Shown one piece after another: positions 17,544 to 26,189 of a DNA stretch of 64,000 bases (the stretch's first letter is position 1; every line of letters begins with the position of its first letter). The stretch spans positions 1 through 64,000 of the forward strand of contig CAKZZO010000128.1 of assembly GCA_937885175.1 (NCBI GenBank). The letters run 5' to 3'. The notes beneath the pieces were generated by a model. It was not told where the DNA came from, ran no database searches, and saw only the letters and a list, made by a program, of their open reading frames with translations. Position numbers and translations under genes: made by a program. This DNA is from an uncultured Treponema sp. GTDB taxonomy: Bacteria; Spirochaetota; Spirochaetia; Treponematales; Treponemataceae.

Positions 17544-18053
17544 TTACCCCCTGGCCACACTTGCGATTTTTGCAATCAAGGGAAGATTTGCAATTGTCTT
17601 GAATACAGGTGCCTTGCGCAATGCCGGAACCGCATACTTACGAATCACTCGCACCAGAAGATGTCCGAGCAGGCACATGGGAATATACAGGGCAAGTCCG
17701 ATAAGGAAAGACCCCATCACCACGCTGTTGTTGAACTTGGTAAAGGCCACAAAAGGTATGTCCATCAAATCGCCAAAAAATCCTGAGAGACTGGGAATCG
17801 TAAGAAAAGCATAGCCAAGGCGGTCAAACAAAGGATCCAGCGCGGGGGAAATCGCAGCCCCAAACAGAATCATCAAGAGGTATGCCGCTTTGTTGAAACG
17901 AATAAAGAAGATAAAGACAAACACAAGATACCAAAGCAGATTGTTCTTCGGCATCAAGCCCAAAAGCAGACCGCATGCCATGGCATGGGCGATTTCTCCG
18001 GGATTGGAGTTAGCGCAGAGCGCCTTAAAAAGATTGACAATGGCTTTTAACAT
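17544..18053 (-). CDS. TIGR03546 family membrane protein
   Basis: The 169-residue protein has several hydrophobic segments (LLWYLVFVFIFFIRF, AAYLLMILFGAAISPAL, VVMGSFLIGLALYIPMCLLG) and an N-terminal signature EIAHAMACGLLLGLMPKNNL. This matches TIGR03546, a small membrane family related to DUF2062 and paired with TIGR03545. The ATG at 18053 has no ribosome binding site, and a TATACT box lies only nine bases upstream, so the transcript may be nearly leaderless. It is the first gene of a two-gene unit with the TIGR03545 gene. The stable pairing suggests the two act together in the cell envelope; the activity is unknown. Confidence 0.85.
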   Translation of the reverse strand: MLKAIVNLFKALCANSNPGEIAHAMACGLLLGLMPKNNLLWYLVFVFIFFIRFNKAAYLLMILFGAAISPALDPLFDRLGYAFLTIPSLSGFFGDLMDIPFVAFTKFNNSVVMGSFLIGLALYIPMCLLGHLLVRVIRKYAVPALRKAPVFKTIANLPLIAKIASVARG

Positions 18054-18067
18054 AATACAGTCAGTAT

Positions 18068-18096
18068 ATCACAAAAACATTAAAATAGTATATAAT
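18068..18096 (+). promoter_or_regulatory. promoter of NeuB-type gene
   Basis: ATCACA (18068-18073) and TATAAT (18091-18096) are spaced by 17 bases. GAGG (18104-18107) then precedes the ATG at 18120. A minus-strand TATACT for the TIGR03546 gene lies at 18068-18063, so the divergent promoters overlap. Confidence 0.6.
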
Positions 18097-18119
18097 CATA
18101 AACGAGGAAAAAGAAAAAA

Positions 18120-19220
18120 ATGATTGTTGTAGCAGAAATCGGAACTTCACATGGCGGCTCCATCGCAAAAGCAAAGGCACTGATTGAAGCAGCAAGCGAT
18201 GCGGGAGCCGATGCCGTAAAACTGCAATGGGTATACGCAGACGAAATCCTACATCCTGATACGGGCTCTGTTGACCTGCCCGCGGGAAAGGTCCGACTTT
18301 ACGACCGCTTCAAGCAGGTGGAAGTGGCGGCAGATTTTTTTTCAGACTGTCTTTCCTATGCCCACCAGAAAAAGATGCAGTTTATCTGTTCGCCCTTTGG
18401 GCTCAAAAGTTTTGCTGAACTTGCGGCAATCAAACCCGATGCCATAAAAATCGCCTCGCCTGAACTCAATCATTTTCCACTGCTTAGGGCTGTCGCCGAC
18501 TGGCGGAAAACAAATGACACTCCCCTGATTCTATCCTCTGGAGTTTCCACACTGGCAGATATTGAGGCCGCCCTTTCCATTACAGGCATCCACAAGGTAA
18601 CCCTGCTCCACTGCATTACAAGTTACCCTGCTCCCGAAAGCGAATACAACCTGCGGCTGATAAAAAGCCTGTCCCAGATTTTTGGCGTAAAGACCGGCAT
18701 AAGCGACCACAGTCTGGACCCCGTGCTTGTGCCGTCCCTGTCCGCAGCCATGGGCGGAGAAATGATAGAAAAGCACATCACCCTGAGCAAGGAAACGGAC
18801 GGACTTGACGACCCGGTTGCCCTGACTCCAGAGCAGTTTGCCCACATGTGCTACTGCGTTCACCAATGCGAGGCAATGATACGCCGTTACAGCCTTACCT
18901 GCGGTGGCGACAACATTACGGAAGAAATGGAAAATCAGTACGGGAGGGAAAAAGTTCAGGCAGTCTTGGGTGACGGCGTAAAGAGACTGGCAGAAAGCGA
19001 GCGTGCAAACTACGGAAGGACAAACCGCAGCCTGCACTTTATGAGAGCGATGAAAAAGGGAGACCGCATTGCTCCCCAGGACATCGCCGTGCTGCGGACG
19101 GAAAAAGTCCTTACGCCGGGTCTGGGGCCGCAGTTTTTGGAGCAGGTTATCGGCGCCCTGCTGACAAGAGATGTTGCCAACGGCTCTGGCCTCCAATGGG
19201 ATGATGTGATTACCTCTTAG
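18120..19220 (+). CDS. NeuB/PseI/SpsE-type nonulosonate synthase
   Basis: The 366-residue enzyme has the NeuB layout: an N-terminal TIM barrel (VVAEIGTSHGGSIAKA at the start, DAVKLQ, IKIASPEL, LILSSGVSTL, LLHCITSYPAP, GISDHSLDP, IEKHITLSK) and a C-terminal SAF/antifreeze-like domain at about 300-366 (GRTNRSLHFMRAMKKGD). Family members condense phosphoenolpyruvate with an N-acylated hexose to make sialic, legionaminic or pseudaminic acid, used on surface or flagellar glycans. Which sugar is made cannot be told from sequence alone. No NeuA-, NeuC- or Pse-type partner lies nearby, so other pathway genes must be elsewhere. The 3' end overlaps a convergent TPR gene by four bases. Confidence 0.9.
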   Translation: MIVVAEIGTSHGGSIAKAKALIEAASDAGADAVKLQWVYADEILHPDTGSVDLPAGKVRLYDRFKQVEVAADFFSDCLSYAHQKKMQFICSPFGLKSFAELAAIKPDAIKIASPELNHFPLLRAVADWRKTNDTPLILSSGVSTLADIEAALSITGIHKVTLLHCITSYPAPESEYNLRLIKSLSQIFGVKTGISDHSLDPVLVPSLSAAMGGEMIEKHITLSKETDGLDDPVALTPEQFAHMCYCVHQCEAMIRRYSLTCGGDNITEEMENQYGREKVQAVLGDGVKRLAESERANYGRTNRSLHFMRAMKKGDRIAPQDIAVLRTEKVLTPGLGPQFLEQVIGALLTRDVANGSGLQWDDVITS

Positions 19221-20323
19221 TTTGACTCTGGCGTACCCGCAGCCGGCGGTTCCCTAAACTGAATGCGCTCAAGGTTTTCCGGCTCTTTTTTCTGCCGGGG
19301 ATTTGCATCGGGAAGCACGGGAATTTCAATTTCTTCCTCAACTGCCTTTTCTTTTTCACGCTGACGGCGGGCGGCTTCTTCCGCTTCCAGAATGTCTTTT
19401 TCAGCCTCGTGGATAACAGTCTCTTCCACCACTTCCCTTGCACTCTTGGGCTTTTCCTCCTCGGCAGGAATATCGTTTTCCACGGAGACACGCTCGCCTT
19501 CATCGCTTTCTATGCGCAATTCTTCGGGCGGAAGTTCAGGGGCGGCAATCTCATCCATGGCAATTTTTTCAGGAAGCACTTCACCCCCGTCTGTCTGTTC
19601 TTCTTGGACGGGAAGTTCCTCCATGGCGATTTTTTCTATGTTTTCAGGAACCTGCATATTCTGATTTTCCACGTTCATGTCCTCGGGACTAATCAACTCA
19701 GGCTTTTCATTTGCCCGCCGCAGGATTTCTGCATCCAAAAGCGCAATCAACTGCTCAATGGCGGGGCGCTGCTCGTTTTCGCTTTCCATCTCGATGAATT
19801 TCTGATAGTTTGCCCGTGCGTCCTCCAAATGATCCTGCTTAAGCTGAGCATTGGCTCGATTCAGGTAGGCGGCAGAGAAATTCGGGTCTTCCTTTATGGC
19901 AATGGCATAGCAGGCATCGGCACGGGCATAATTTCCCAAGGCATAGGCAGAATTTCCGCCATTGTAGGCCAGCACTTTGTGGTCGGTGTCTGGACGCGTC
20001 AAGCCCCTTACACAGACATTCAGCGACTTTTGGTACTCCTCCACCTGATAATATGCCACTCCCAGATACACGAATACAGCGGGATTTATGTTTTTGTCGT
20101 CGATTATTTTTTCAAACAGGGGAATGGCTTCCAAGGGTCTGTTCAGCTGAAACAATTCCTCTCCGTCCGCAAAGTCCTGACTGAACACAATTGTAGGCTC
20201 AGCATCTTTTTTCACTTTTTTTGAGGAACTTGTTTTCTGAGTTTTTTTTGTATCTGGCGACGACTGGGCAGACAAGGAAAGCAGGCTCAGCGCGACCAGA
20301 CCTAAAAGAAGAAATCGCTTCAT
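19217..20323 (-). CDS. exported TPR protein with acidic C-terminus
   Basis: The 368-residue protein has a signal peptide (MKRFLLLGLVALSLLSLSAQ), a Lys/Ser-rich linker, then tetratricopeptide repeats at about 50-190 (DGEELFQLNRPLEAIPLFEK, AVFVYLGVAYYQVEEYQKSL, AYLNRANAQLKQDHLEDARA). From about 200 onward the chain is low-complexity, dominated by Glu and Pro, with likely coiled-coil stretches. It should act in the periplasm as a scaffold for protein contacts; partners are unknown. There is no good ribosome binding site, and a possible -10 (TAGTTT) sits just upstream of the ATG. It converges with the NeuB-type gene, overlapping by four bases. Confidence 0.8.
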   Translation of the reverse strand: MKRFLLLGLVALSLLSLSAQSSPDTKKTQKTSSSKKVKKDAEPTIVFSQDFADGEELFQLNRPLEAIPLFEKIIDDKNINPAVFVYLGVAYYQVEEYQKSLNVCVRGLTRPDTDHKVLAYNGGNSAYALGNYARADACYAIAIKEDPNFSAAYLNRANAQLKQDHLEDARANYQKFIEMESENEQRPAIEQLIALLDAEILRRANEKPELISPEDMNVENQNMQVPENIEKIAMEELPVQEEQTDGGEVLPEKIAMDEIAAPELPPEELRIESDEGERVSVENDIPAEEEKPKSAREVVEETVIHEAEKDILEAEEAARRQREKEKAVEEEIEIPVLPDANPRQKKEPENLERIQFREPPAAGTPESN

Positions 20324-20401
20324 GATTGTTTAAACTATCGGAAAAAAGCAAAGGTAACAAGATGATTTTTAGTCTATCCCCTCTCCACCCATTTGGCGGG
20401 T

Positions 20402-20430
20402 TTGACATATCATGTAAAAATGAGTATCTT
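20402..20430 (+). promoter_or_regulatory. promoter of TPR-phosphoesterase-ParB-like operon
   Basis: TTGACA (20402-20407) and TATCTT (20425-20430) at 17 bases. GGAGG (20454-20458) and the ATG at 20463 follow. Confidence 0.8.
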
Positions 20431-20462
20431 TATGGAAGTATTCAGTTCTTTTTGGAGGAAGA

Positions 20463-21821
20463 ATGGTTTCGCTGATTATTATCGCAGTCATGGTTGTAGG
20501 CATCGGCTTTCTCGCCGTTTTTGTTGTTAAATCCATGATGCAGCCTAAAAAGATTGACAGCATTAAAAAGCTCGTCAAGCAGGGAAAGTATCCTCAGGCA
20601 GAAAAACTTGCTAAATCCATAATCCAAAAAGACCCCCGTGACTACCTGGCCCATTACTATCTGGGCAGAGCCTATCTTGCAGAGCACAAGAACGAACTCG
20701 CCCTCATGGAATACAAGAACGTTGCCCAGAATGCCCTGTTTGACTCCCAGATTCCAGAAGCACAATTCCGTACGCAGCTGGCAGACCTGTACATGAAATT
20801 CAACCAGCTTGACGATGCAGTAAAGGAATACCTTTTGCTCACTAAACTGGAACCCAACAATGCGGAACATTTTTTCAACGCAGGAAAAATCTACGAGCAG
20901 CAGGGACACGCAGACATGGCCATGGGATTCTACCAGAAAGCCTTGCAGTTCAACAAAAAGCACGTCAAGGCTCATGCGGCCATGGGACTGCTGCTCTTCC
21001 GCGGCAAAGACATGAAAGGCGCACAGCAGGAAATCAGCACGGCAATTCAGTTGAGTCCGGAAACATTCTCTACCTACTATTATTTGGGAAAAATTCTGAA
21101 AGAATCAAAAGACCTGCCGGGAGCCGTCAAAGCCTTTGAAAAGGCTGTCCGTGACCCCGACTACAAGCAGAAAGCCCTGCTGGAAAAAGGCTCCTGCTTC
21201 ATGCTGGCAAACGCTCCCGACAAGGCCATGAGTGAATTTGACCGCGCCATCAAAGCGTCCAAAAATGACCACGCCCAGGAAACCCTCTTTGCCCGCTACT
21301 TTCTGGCAGCCTGTCACGAAAAGAACCGCAACATCGACAAAGCCATCGAGCAGTGGCAGCTGATTATGCAGGCAAACAAAAACTTTAAGGATGTGGCGGC
21401 AAAACTCAGCCAGTACAAGGAATTACAGGCAAACGACAGCCTGAAAGAATACATGACCTGCGGTCAGGAAGAGCTGGTGGAAATCTGCAAGAAGGCAGCC
21501 GCCGTCATGAATTTTACCTCCCAGAGCCACGAGGTCAAGAAATGGGGTCTGCAGATGATTGCCACCGAAGCTAAGAACGATGACTGGAAGAGCCTGCGCA
21601 AGCAGATGTACCTCATCTGTTTTTTCCGCGACACCGACCCCATCGAAGATGCCGTTGTCCGCAAACTGCTTGATGCCGCAAAGACAATGGGTTGTGTAAA
21701 GGTTGTAGCCTGCAACAGTTCCGGCTTTACCAGCACGGCCATAGGCTTTGCAGAAACCCGCCCCATCGAACTTGTGGGAAAAGAAAAATTGGAGCAGGTG
21801 CTCGCAAAGGCAGGCGTCTAA
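20463..21821 (+). CDS. membrane-anchored TPR protein with Mrr-like C-terminal domain
   Basis: The 452-residue protein starts with one membrane segment (MVSLIIIAVMVVGIGFLAVF), then many TPR units from about 36 to 320 (YPQAEKLAKSIIQKDPRDYL, HYYLGRAYLAEHKNELALME, FFNAGKIYEQQGHADMAMGF, YYLGKILKESKDLPGAVKAF). The anchor-plus-TPR layout resembles LapB/YciM. The last 70 residues (VKVVACNSSGFTSTAIGFAE ... LVGKEKLEQVL) look like the end of an Mrr-type restriction-endonuclease-like domain. The catalytic D-ExK motif is not obvious, so this part is probably a degenerate binding domain. It heads a three-gene operon with the phosphoesterase seven bases downstream. Confidence 0.8.
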   Translation: MVSLIIIAVMVVGIGFLAVFVVKSMMQPKKIDSIKKLVKQGKYPQAEKLAKSIIQKDPRDYLAHYYLGRAYLAEHKNELALMEYKNVAQNALFDSQIPEAQFRTQLADLYMKFNQLDDAVKEYLLLTKLEPNNAEHFFNAGKIYEQQGHADMAMGFYQKALQFNKKHVKAHAAMGLLLFRGKDMKGAQQEISTAIQLSPETFSTYYYLGKILKESKDLPGAVKAFEKAVRDPDYKQKALLEKGSCFMLANAPDKAMSEFDRAIKASKNDHAQETLFARYFLAACHEKNRNIDKAIEQWQLIMQANKNFKDVAAKLSQYKELQANDSLKEYMTCGQEELVEICKKAAAVMNFTSQSHEVKKWGLQMIATEAKNDDWKSLRKQMYLICFFRDTDPIEDAVVRKLLDAAKTMGCVKVVACNSSGFTSTAIGFAETRPIELVGKEKLEQVLAKAGV

Positions 21822-21827
21822 CTCTCC

Positions 21828-22565
21828 ATGAAAATACTCTGCGTTTCCGACCAACTCGACCCGCTGGTCTACAGCACCAGGGCTAAAGAACGCTTTACGG
21901 ACATTGATGCCGTCTTATGCGCAGGCGATTTGCCGTCCGACTACATTGATTTTATCGTCTCCACACTGAACAAGCCTACTTTCTTTGTATTCGGAAACCA
22001 CAACCTTACGGAATTCAGCTATTATCACCATCGTCAGGCCGCCATGGCAAACGCCCGTGGTCCGCATCCTACTTTTGAAAAAGAAATCAGTTCCTTTGAC
22101 CTGACCCACAGCCATGGAGCCACCTACCTGGGATTCAAAACCGTAAAGGAAAAAATGCTTACCGTAAAGAATGCCAAAGGCAAAGACACTCCCCTGCTTT
22201 TGGCAGGAGCATCGGGTTCCATCCGCTATAACAAGGGCCTCTGCCAGTACACGAACAGCCAGATGTTCCTTCTGCTCCTTACCATGGCACCCCGCCTCTT
22301 ATGGAATAAAATCCATTACGGCCGCTATCTGGACATTTTTTTAACCCATGCAGCTCCCCGCCATATCCACGACCGCGAGGATGCCTGCCACAAAGGCTTT
22401 GACTGCTTCAACTGGTTTATCAAGCACTTCAAGCCCACCTATCTGGTGCACGGACATATTCACCTGTACGACATGAACAGTCCGCGCTACACAAAAAGCG
22501 GAGAGACCACTGTAGTAAACGCTTTCAGCCACTGCATCATCACACTGCAAGGATCAGACCAATGA
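21828..22565 (+). CDS. metallophosphoesterase
   Basis: The 245-residue protein belongs to the calcineurin-like phosphoesterase superfamily. Metal-binding motifs are present in order: an N-terminal SDQLDPLVY in place of the usual DxH, GDLPSDY, GNHN, HAAPRH and HGHIH near the C-terminus. The altered first motif (D-x-L rather than D-x-H) matches a subfamily with S-D-x-x-D/E at this place, so activity is likely, but the substrate (nucleotide, phospholipid or protein phosphate) is unknown. It is cytoplasmic, with no signal peptide. There is no clear ribosome binding site; its stop overlaps the next ATG (ATGA at 22562-22565), so the two products are translationally coupled. Confidence 0.88.
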   Translation: MKILCVSDQLDPLVYSTRAKERFTDIDAVLCAGDLPSDYIDFIVSTLNKPTFFVFGNHNLTEFSYYHHRQAAMANARGPHPTFEKEISSFDLTHSHGATYLGFKTVKEKMLTVKNAKGKDTPLLLAGASGSIRYNKGLCQYTNSQMFLLLLTMAPRLLWNKIHYGRYLDIFLTHAAPRHIHDREDACHKGFDCFNWFIKHFKPTYLVHGHIHLYDMNSPRYTKSGETTVVNAFSHCIITLQGSDQ

Positions 22566-23494
22566 GTACAATGATTTCCTCACAGACAGACGAAGACTTC
22601 AACAAGGCACACAACAAGGCCCTTTTTAATGAAATACAGCATTTTCTCAATCCTGACGAAGCCACGCTGATTTCCTTCTCTGACATAAAGAAAATGCTCA
22701 AGCCAAAAAATGAAGTCTACAAGGGCATGACCGTCGTCCCCATCAACCAGATTGTAGGAAGCGAAGGGCGTTACCATGACTTTGACAACCGATTCTTCCC
22801 CAAGAGCATGCACCTCAAAAGCCGCTGGGAACACATCGACATGGCTCACATCCAGGACATCAACCTTCCCCCCATTTCGCTCTATGAACTGGGAGGACTC
22901 TACTTTGTCCGTGACGGAAACCACCGGGTATCTGTCGCCCGCGCAAAAGGGATTGAATTTATTGATGCGGAAGTAGTAAGCCTGCAAAGCGAAATCCATT
23001 TAAAGCCGGGAGACAACCTTGCCAAAATGACCAGGCAGGTCATCAACTATGAAAAAAGAGTCTTCTACGCGGAAACCAGTTTTGGAGACATCACTGACTA
23101 CTGGGTGCTGGACTTTTCCGTTCCCGGCCAATACGACGTGATATACAACCATATCTTGACCCACAAATATTATATAAACATGAACAAATCCGAAGAGATT
23201 TCCATGGAGACTGCCATCCGCTCATGGTTCAACACAGTCTATCTGCCAGTCATCCATGTCATCGACCGTCACCACATCATGCGGCTCTTCAAGAAGCGTA
23301 CAAAGGCAGACATGTATGTCTGGGTCATCAAATATTGGGACGAACTCAAACAAAAATTCAACACGGAAATTCCCTTGGACACGGTGGCAGACTATCTGAC
23401 CCACAAATACAAGATGTCCCTTACCCGCAGGCTCAAGAACAAGATACAGCAAATCCTCTTAAAAAAACACACTGAAAACAATTCTGAACCTTGA
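22562..23494 (+). CDS. ParB-like nuclease-fold protein with DUF4032-like C-terminus
   Basis: The 310-residue protein has a ParB N-terminal-like domain at about 50-150: TVVPINQIVGSEGRYHDFDN, then the characteristic VRDGNHRVSVARAKG. The second half contains WFNTVYLPVIHVIDRHHI and DMYVWVIKYWDELK, a pattern seen in DUF4032-type proteins. A helix-turn-helix typical of true chromosome-partition ParB is not visible, and no ParA is nearby, so a plasmid or chromosome segregation role is not supported. ParB-fold domains can bind or hydrolyse CTP; whether this one does is unknown. It is translationally coupled to the phosphoesterase through a four-base overlap. Confidence 0.75.
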   Translation: MSTMISSQTDEDFNKAHNKALFNEIQHFLNPDEATLISFSDIKKMLKPKNEVYKGMTVVPINQIVGSEGRYHDFDNRFFPKSMHLKSRWEHIDMAHIQDINLPPISLYELGGLYFVRDGNHRVSVARAKGIEFIDAEVVSLQSEIHLKPGDNLAKMTRQVINYEKRVFYAETSFGDITDYWVLDFSVPGQYDVIYNHILTHKYYINMNKSEEISMETAIRSWFNTVYLPVIHVIDRHHIMRLFKKRTKADMYVWVIKYWDELKQKFNTEIPLDTVADYLTHKYKMSLTRRLKNKIQQILLKKHTENNSEP

Positions 23495-23519
23495 CGGCAG
23501 CAAATTTCAATGATAAAAT
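23491..23519 (+). promoter_or_regulatory. promoter of partner-switch operon
   Basis: TTGACG (23491-23496) and TAAAAT (23514-23519) at 17 bases; start expected near 23526. This argues against the farther TTG at 23528 as a translation start and for TTG 23582. The -35 box overlaps the last codons of the preceding gene. Confidence 0.75.
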
Positions 23520-23581
23520 AAGAAAGATTGATTGTACACGCCTTATGTGCTGACAATCTCTACAAACAGGGAGAAAAAGAT

Positions 23582-25228
23582 TTGTCTAATCTTGACGCAA
23601 TAGCATACATTCCTTTATTTGCAACAGCAGTTGTTGCCATCGTGATTGTCGCATTCCTTATCGTCATAAAAGTGCGCAACACCGCTAAAGTCAGTTTCAT
23701 TTCCTTCCTCTCTATGGCTCTTATCGCAGGCGGGTCACTGTACACGATTTTTAACCCCAGCCTCATGCTCATTTCCCTTGTTCTTTTGGCAGCCGCCATA
23801 CTCATCATTCCCTACTGCGTTATCCTTGCATTCGGAAAGCCCAAGGAAGTGATGATTCTTGCCTCCGAGGCAAAGGAAGCCGAAGCACCTGATGCCATTA
23901 TCGAAGAAATCCAGCCGGAAGAAATCAGTCTTATAGAAGAAGGCCGACAGTTTGTATTCAAGGCTGCGGAAGCATTCTCCAAGCCCGACGGCGCACAGGA
24001 ACTGATGGATGCAATCAACCAGAAAGTAGTAGAAATCACCAAGGCTGACGGTGGCGTTGTGCTTTTGGTTGATGACTTTGAAGACGTTATCTCCGTCAAA
24101 TCCTATACCGGTGAATTTCCGCCGCCCTACAAACTGCCTGCGGACTTGCCCCACAAGCCTATCCGTGTTTCAACGAGCTTTAAGTTTGCCCAGTTCCCCC
24201 TGCGCGAGAACATTTTTGGCGAAGTAGCCAGTGCAGGCAAGGCAGAACTCATTACTCATCCGGAAAAAGACGACCGCATCTATCAGAACAGTCCGGAAGA
24301 GTTTTTGCGCTGCGGCACCTACATTTTTGTTCCCCTCAAACAGGACGATGTGGTTATCGGTTTGGTCGGCCTTGCGCGCAAGCGTGAAAGCGAAGAATTC
24401 AGCATTGAGGACTTTAACCATGCAAAAACCCTCTGCGAATTTGCTTCTACTGCCCTGCGTACGGTCTACAGCTTCCAGGAATACAAAGAACAGCAGGAGA
24501 TGACCAAGGAAAGCGACATCGCATCAGATTTGCAGAAGAACTACATCATTAAAAAACTGCCTGTACTTCCCGGCATAACCTTGGGCTGCTACACCGACCA
24601 AACATCAGGCGTTTGCAGTGACCTGTACGATATCGTTCCTTCCCGCAAGGACAGAACATCTTTTGTCGTCATGGACGTTGCAGGAAAAGGCATGAACGCC
24701 CTCCTCGTTATGACCATGATTCGCGCCATGCTTCGTCTCATCGTCAACACAACCCAGTCTGCGGGCACTATCCTTACTTGGGCAAACAAGGGAATCTGTT
24801 CAGAAAATTCAGGTCTGGATCACTTTGCGTCAGTATCACTGATTAACTACGATGACACCAAAAAGAAGATTCAGTTTGCCTCCAGCGGCACCAATCAGGT
24901 ACACCACTACATTGCGGCCAAAAATGAAGTTGCCCGCGTCTCTGCCCCCTGTGAGCCAATCGGTGTAGAGAAGACAACACAATACAAAGATATAGAGTTT
25001 ACAGGAAGCAAAGGTGATATTATAATTGTCTTTACGGATGGTCTTGTTGAAGCACTGAACGGTCAAGGTCAGCAGTATTCAGCGGCGCATCTTGCAAGCG
25101 TTATTAAGGCAAATAACAAATTACCTGGCAAAGACATTGCTGCCAAGGTAAAAGATGACATAAAGAAGTTTTTGGGCACGGAGAAATTGCACGATGACCA
25201 GACGCTTCTTGTAGTGAAAATTCAGTAG
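23582..25228 (+). CDS. SpoIIE/RsbU-type PP2C phosphatase with GAF domain
   Basis: About 548 residues from TTG 23582, chosen for AGGGAGA eight to nine bases upstream and for the promoter position; the frame is open from 23528. Three N-terminal membrane segments (AIAYIPLFATAVVAIVIVAF and two more) precede a GAF-like domain at about 150-290 and a PP2C/SpoIIE domain at the C-terminus. Metal-binding Asp motifs are kept: CSDLYDI, MDVAGKGMNALL, FTDGLVEALNG and HDDQTLLVV. It should dephosphorylate the STAS protein encoded 15 bases downstream in response to a signal sensed by the GAF or membrane part. The operon has the RsbU-RsbV-RsbW order. Confidence 0.92.
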   Translation: MSNLDAIAYIPLFATAVVAIVIVAFLIVIKVRNTAKVSFISFLSMALIAGGSLYTIFNPSLMLISLVLLAAAILIIPYCVILAFGKPKEVMILASEAKEAEAPDAIIEEIQPEEISLIEEGRQFVFKAAEAFSKPDGAQELMDAINQKVVEITKADGGVVLLVDDFEDVISVKSYTGEFPPPYKLPADLPHKPIRVSTSFKFAQFPLRENIFGEVASAGKAELITHPEKDDRIYQNSPEEFLRCGTYIFVPLKQDDVVIGLVGLARKRESEEFSIEDFNHAKTLCEFASTALRTVYSFQEYKEQQEMTKESDIASDLQKNYIIKKLPVLPGITLGCYTDQTSGVCSDLYDIVPSRKDRTSFVVMDVAGKGMNALLVMTMIRAMLRLIVNTTQSAGTILTWANKGICSENSGLDHFASVSLINYDDTKKKIQFASSGTNQVHHYIAAKNEVARVSAPCEPIGVEKTTQYKDIEFTGSKGDIIIVFTDGLVEALNGQGQQYSAAHLASVIKANNKLPGKDIAAKVKDDIKKFLGTEKLHDDQTLLVVKIQ

Positions 25229-25243
25229 GCAAAGGAGTTATTA

Positions 25244-25582
25244 ATGGAACTGAAGATTCGTAAAAATGGTGAAGTCTACATCATTGATGTAAATGGAGAG
25301 ATGGACCTCTACAACTCCTATAAACTCAAGGAACTGGTTATGAAGATGCTTGAAAAAAACGTCAAGAGCTTCATTATCAATCTTGAACAGGTAGACTACA
25401 TCGACTCATCTGGAATCGGTGCGCTGATTTACATCTGCTCTACGATTAAAAAGATGAACCTCAAGCTCGCAATCTCCAATATTCATGGCTCTGTAAAAAA
25501 AGTCATTGAATTGACGAAATTGATGGGCTACTTCCCCATTGCAAACAGTGTTGAAGAAGCACTGCTGATGGTAAACGAATAG
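25244..25582 (+). CDS. STAS-domain anti-sigma factor antagonist (RsbV/SpoIIAA-like)
   Basis: The 112-residue protein is a single STAS domain. The phosphorylation site region is clear: LEQVDYIDSSGIGALIYI, with Ser in DSSG as the expected target of the kinase encoded next and of the phosphatase encoded before. Unphosphorylated, such proteins sequester the anti-sigma kinase; phosphorylated, they release it. AAGGAG precedes the ATG. The gene lies between its predicted phosphatase and kinase. The true output may be a sigma factor or another target. Confidence 0.93.
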   Translation: MELKIRKNGEVYIIDVNGEMDLYNSYKLKELVMKMLEKNVKSFIINLEQVDYIDSSGIGALIYICSTIKKMNLKLAISNIHGSVKKVIELTKLMGYFPIANSVEEALLMVNE

Positions 25583-25591
25583 GAGAATACT

Positions 25592-26140
25592 ATGGATCAG
25601 TTTAAAGAATTGCGTTCTGACGATAACGACCCCTTGTTTGACACTTCAAATATGTTGTACAAGGAATTTCCGTCAGATTTTCGCCAGATTCGCTATTTTA
25701 CATTGTTAATCGTGCAGTCTGCACCGCTTGAAATCAAGGAAATCAACTTGCTGGAACAGCAGATCAGCGAGGTTATCAAGAATGCCGTCAAGCACGGTAA
25801 CCGCTGCGACATCAACAAGAAGGTAAAGGTTTGGTATTCTTTCAGCCCGTCACATGCACACATTATCGTACAGGACGAAGGCGAAGGCTTTAAGGACTTG
25901 GAAAAATGGAACGAGTTTAACCGCAAGCGTATCGAAGCCCTGCACAACTCAGACTTTGAACAGCTGGCAAACTATGTTTCATTCCGCTCAAAGGAATCAG
26001 ACGATCAGGACGGCGGTAACGCACTGTTTGCCGCTCTTGAATACTGGAACGGCGGATTTGTATACAACGGAAAGAGAAACGGCGTTGCCATGCTTAAAAA
26101 ATATCAGAAAAAGCATCACGGTGTTGCCGTAGAAGACTAA
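25592..26140 (+). CDS. RsbW/SpoIIAB-like ATP-binding serine kinase
   Basis: The 182-residue protein has the GHKL/HATPase fold of anti-sigma kinases: N box EQQISEVIKNAVKHGN at about 50-66, G1 box VQDEGEGF near 95-102, and a Gly-rich lid QDGGNALFAALEYW near 145-158. It should phosphorylate the STAS protein and, by family precedent, bind a sigma factor or other regulator. It starts nine bases after the STAS stop with GGAGAA upstream. It is the last gene of the operon, followed by a strong terminator. No sigma factor gene is adjacent, so the target is unknown. Confidence 0.9.
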   Translation: MDQFKELRSDDNDPLFDTSNMLYKEFPSDFRQIRYFTLLIVQSAPLEIKEINLLEQQISEVIKNAVKHGNRCDINKKVKVWYSFSPSHAHIIVQDEGEGFKDLEKWNEFNRKRIEALHNSDFEQLANYVSFRSKESDDQDGGNALFAALEYWNGGFVYNGKRNGVAMLKKYQKKHHGVAVED

Positions 26141-26189
26141 GCAATTTTTTTGTTGCAGGCTTGCTGTACAAAATCAATTTTGCTTAAAA

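Noticed and set aside
18531..19196. 221-codon minus-strand frame opposite the NeuB-type gene
   Set aside because: Antisense to a gene with clear family motifs.
19409..20224. 271-codon plus-strand frame opposite the TPR gene
   Set aside because: Antisense shadow of a low-complexity Glu-rich gene; no promoter or ribosome binding site.
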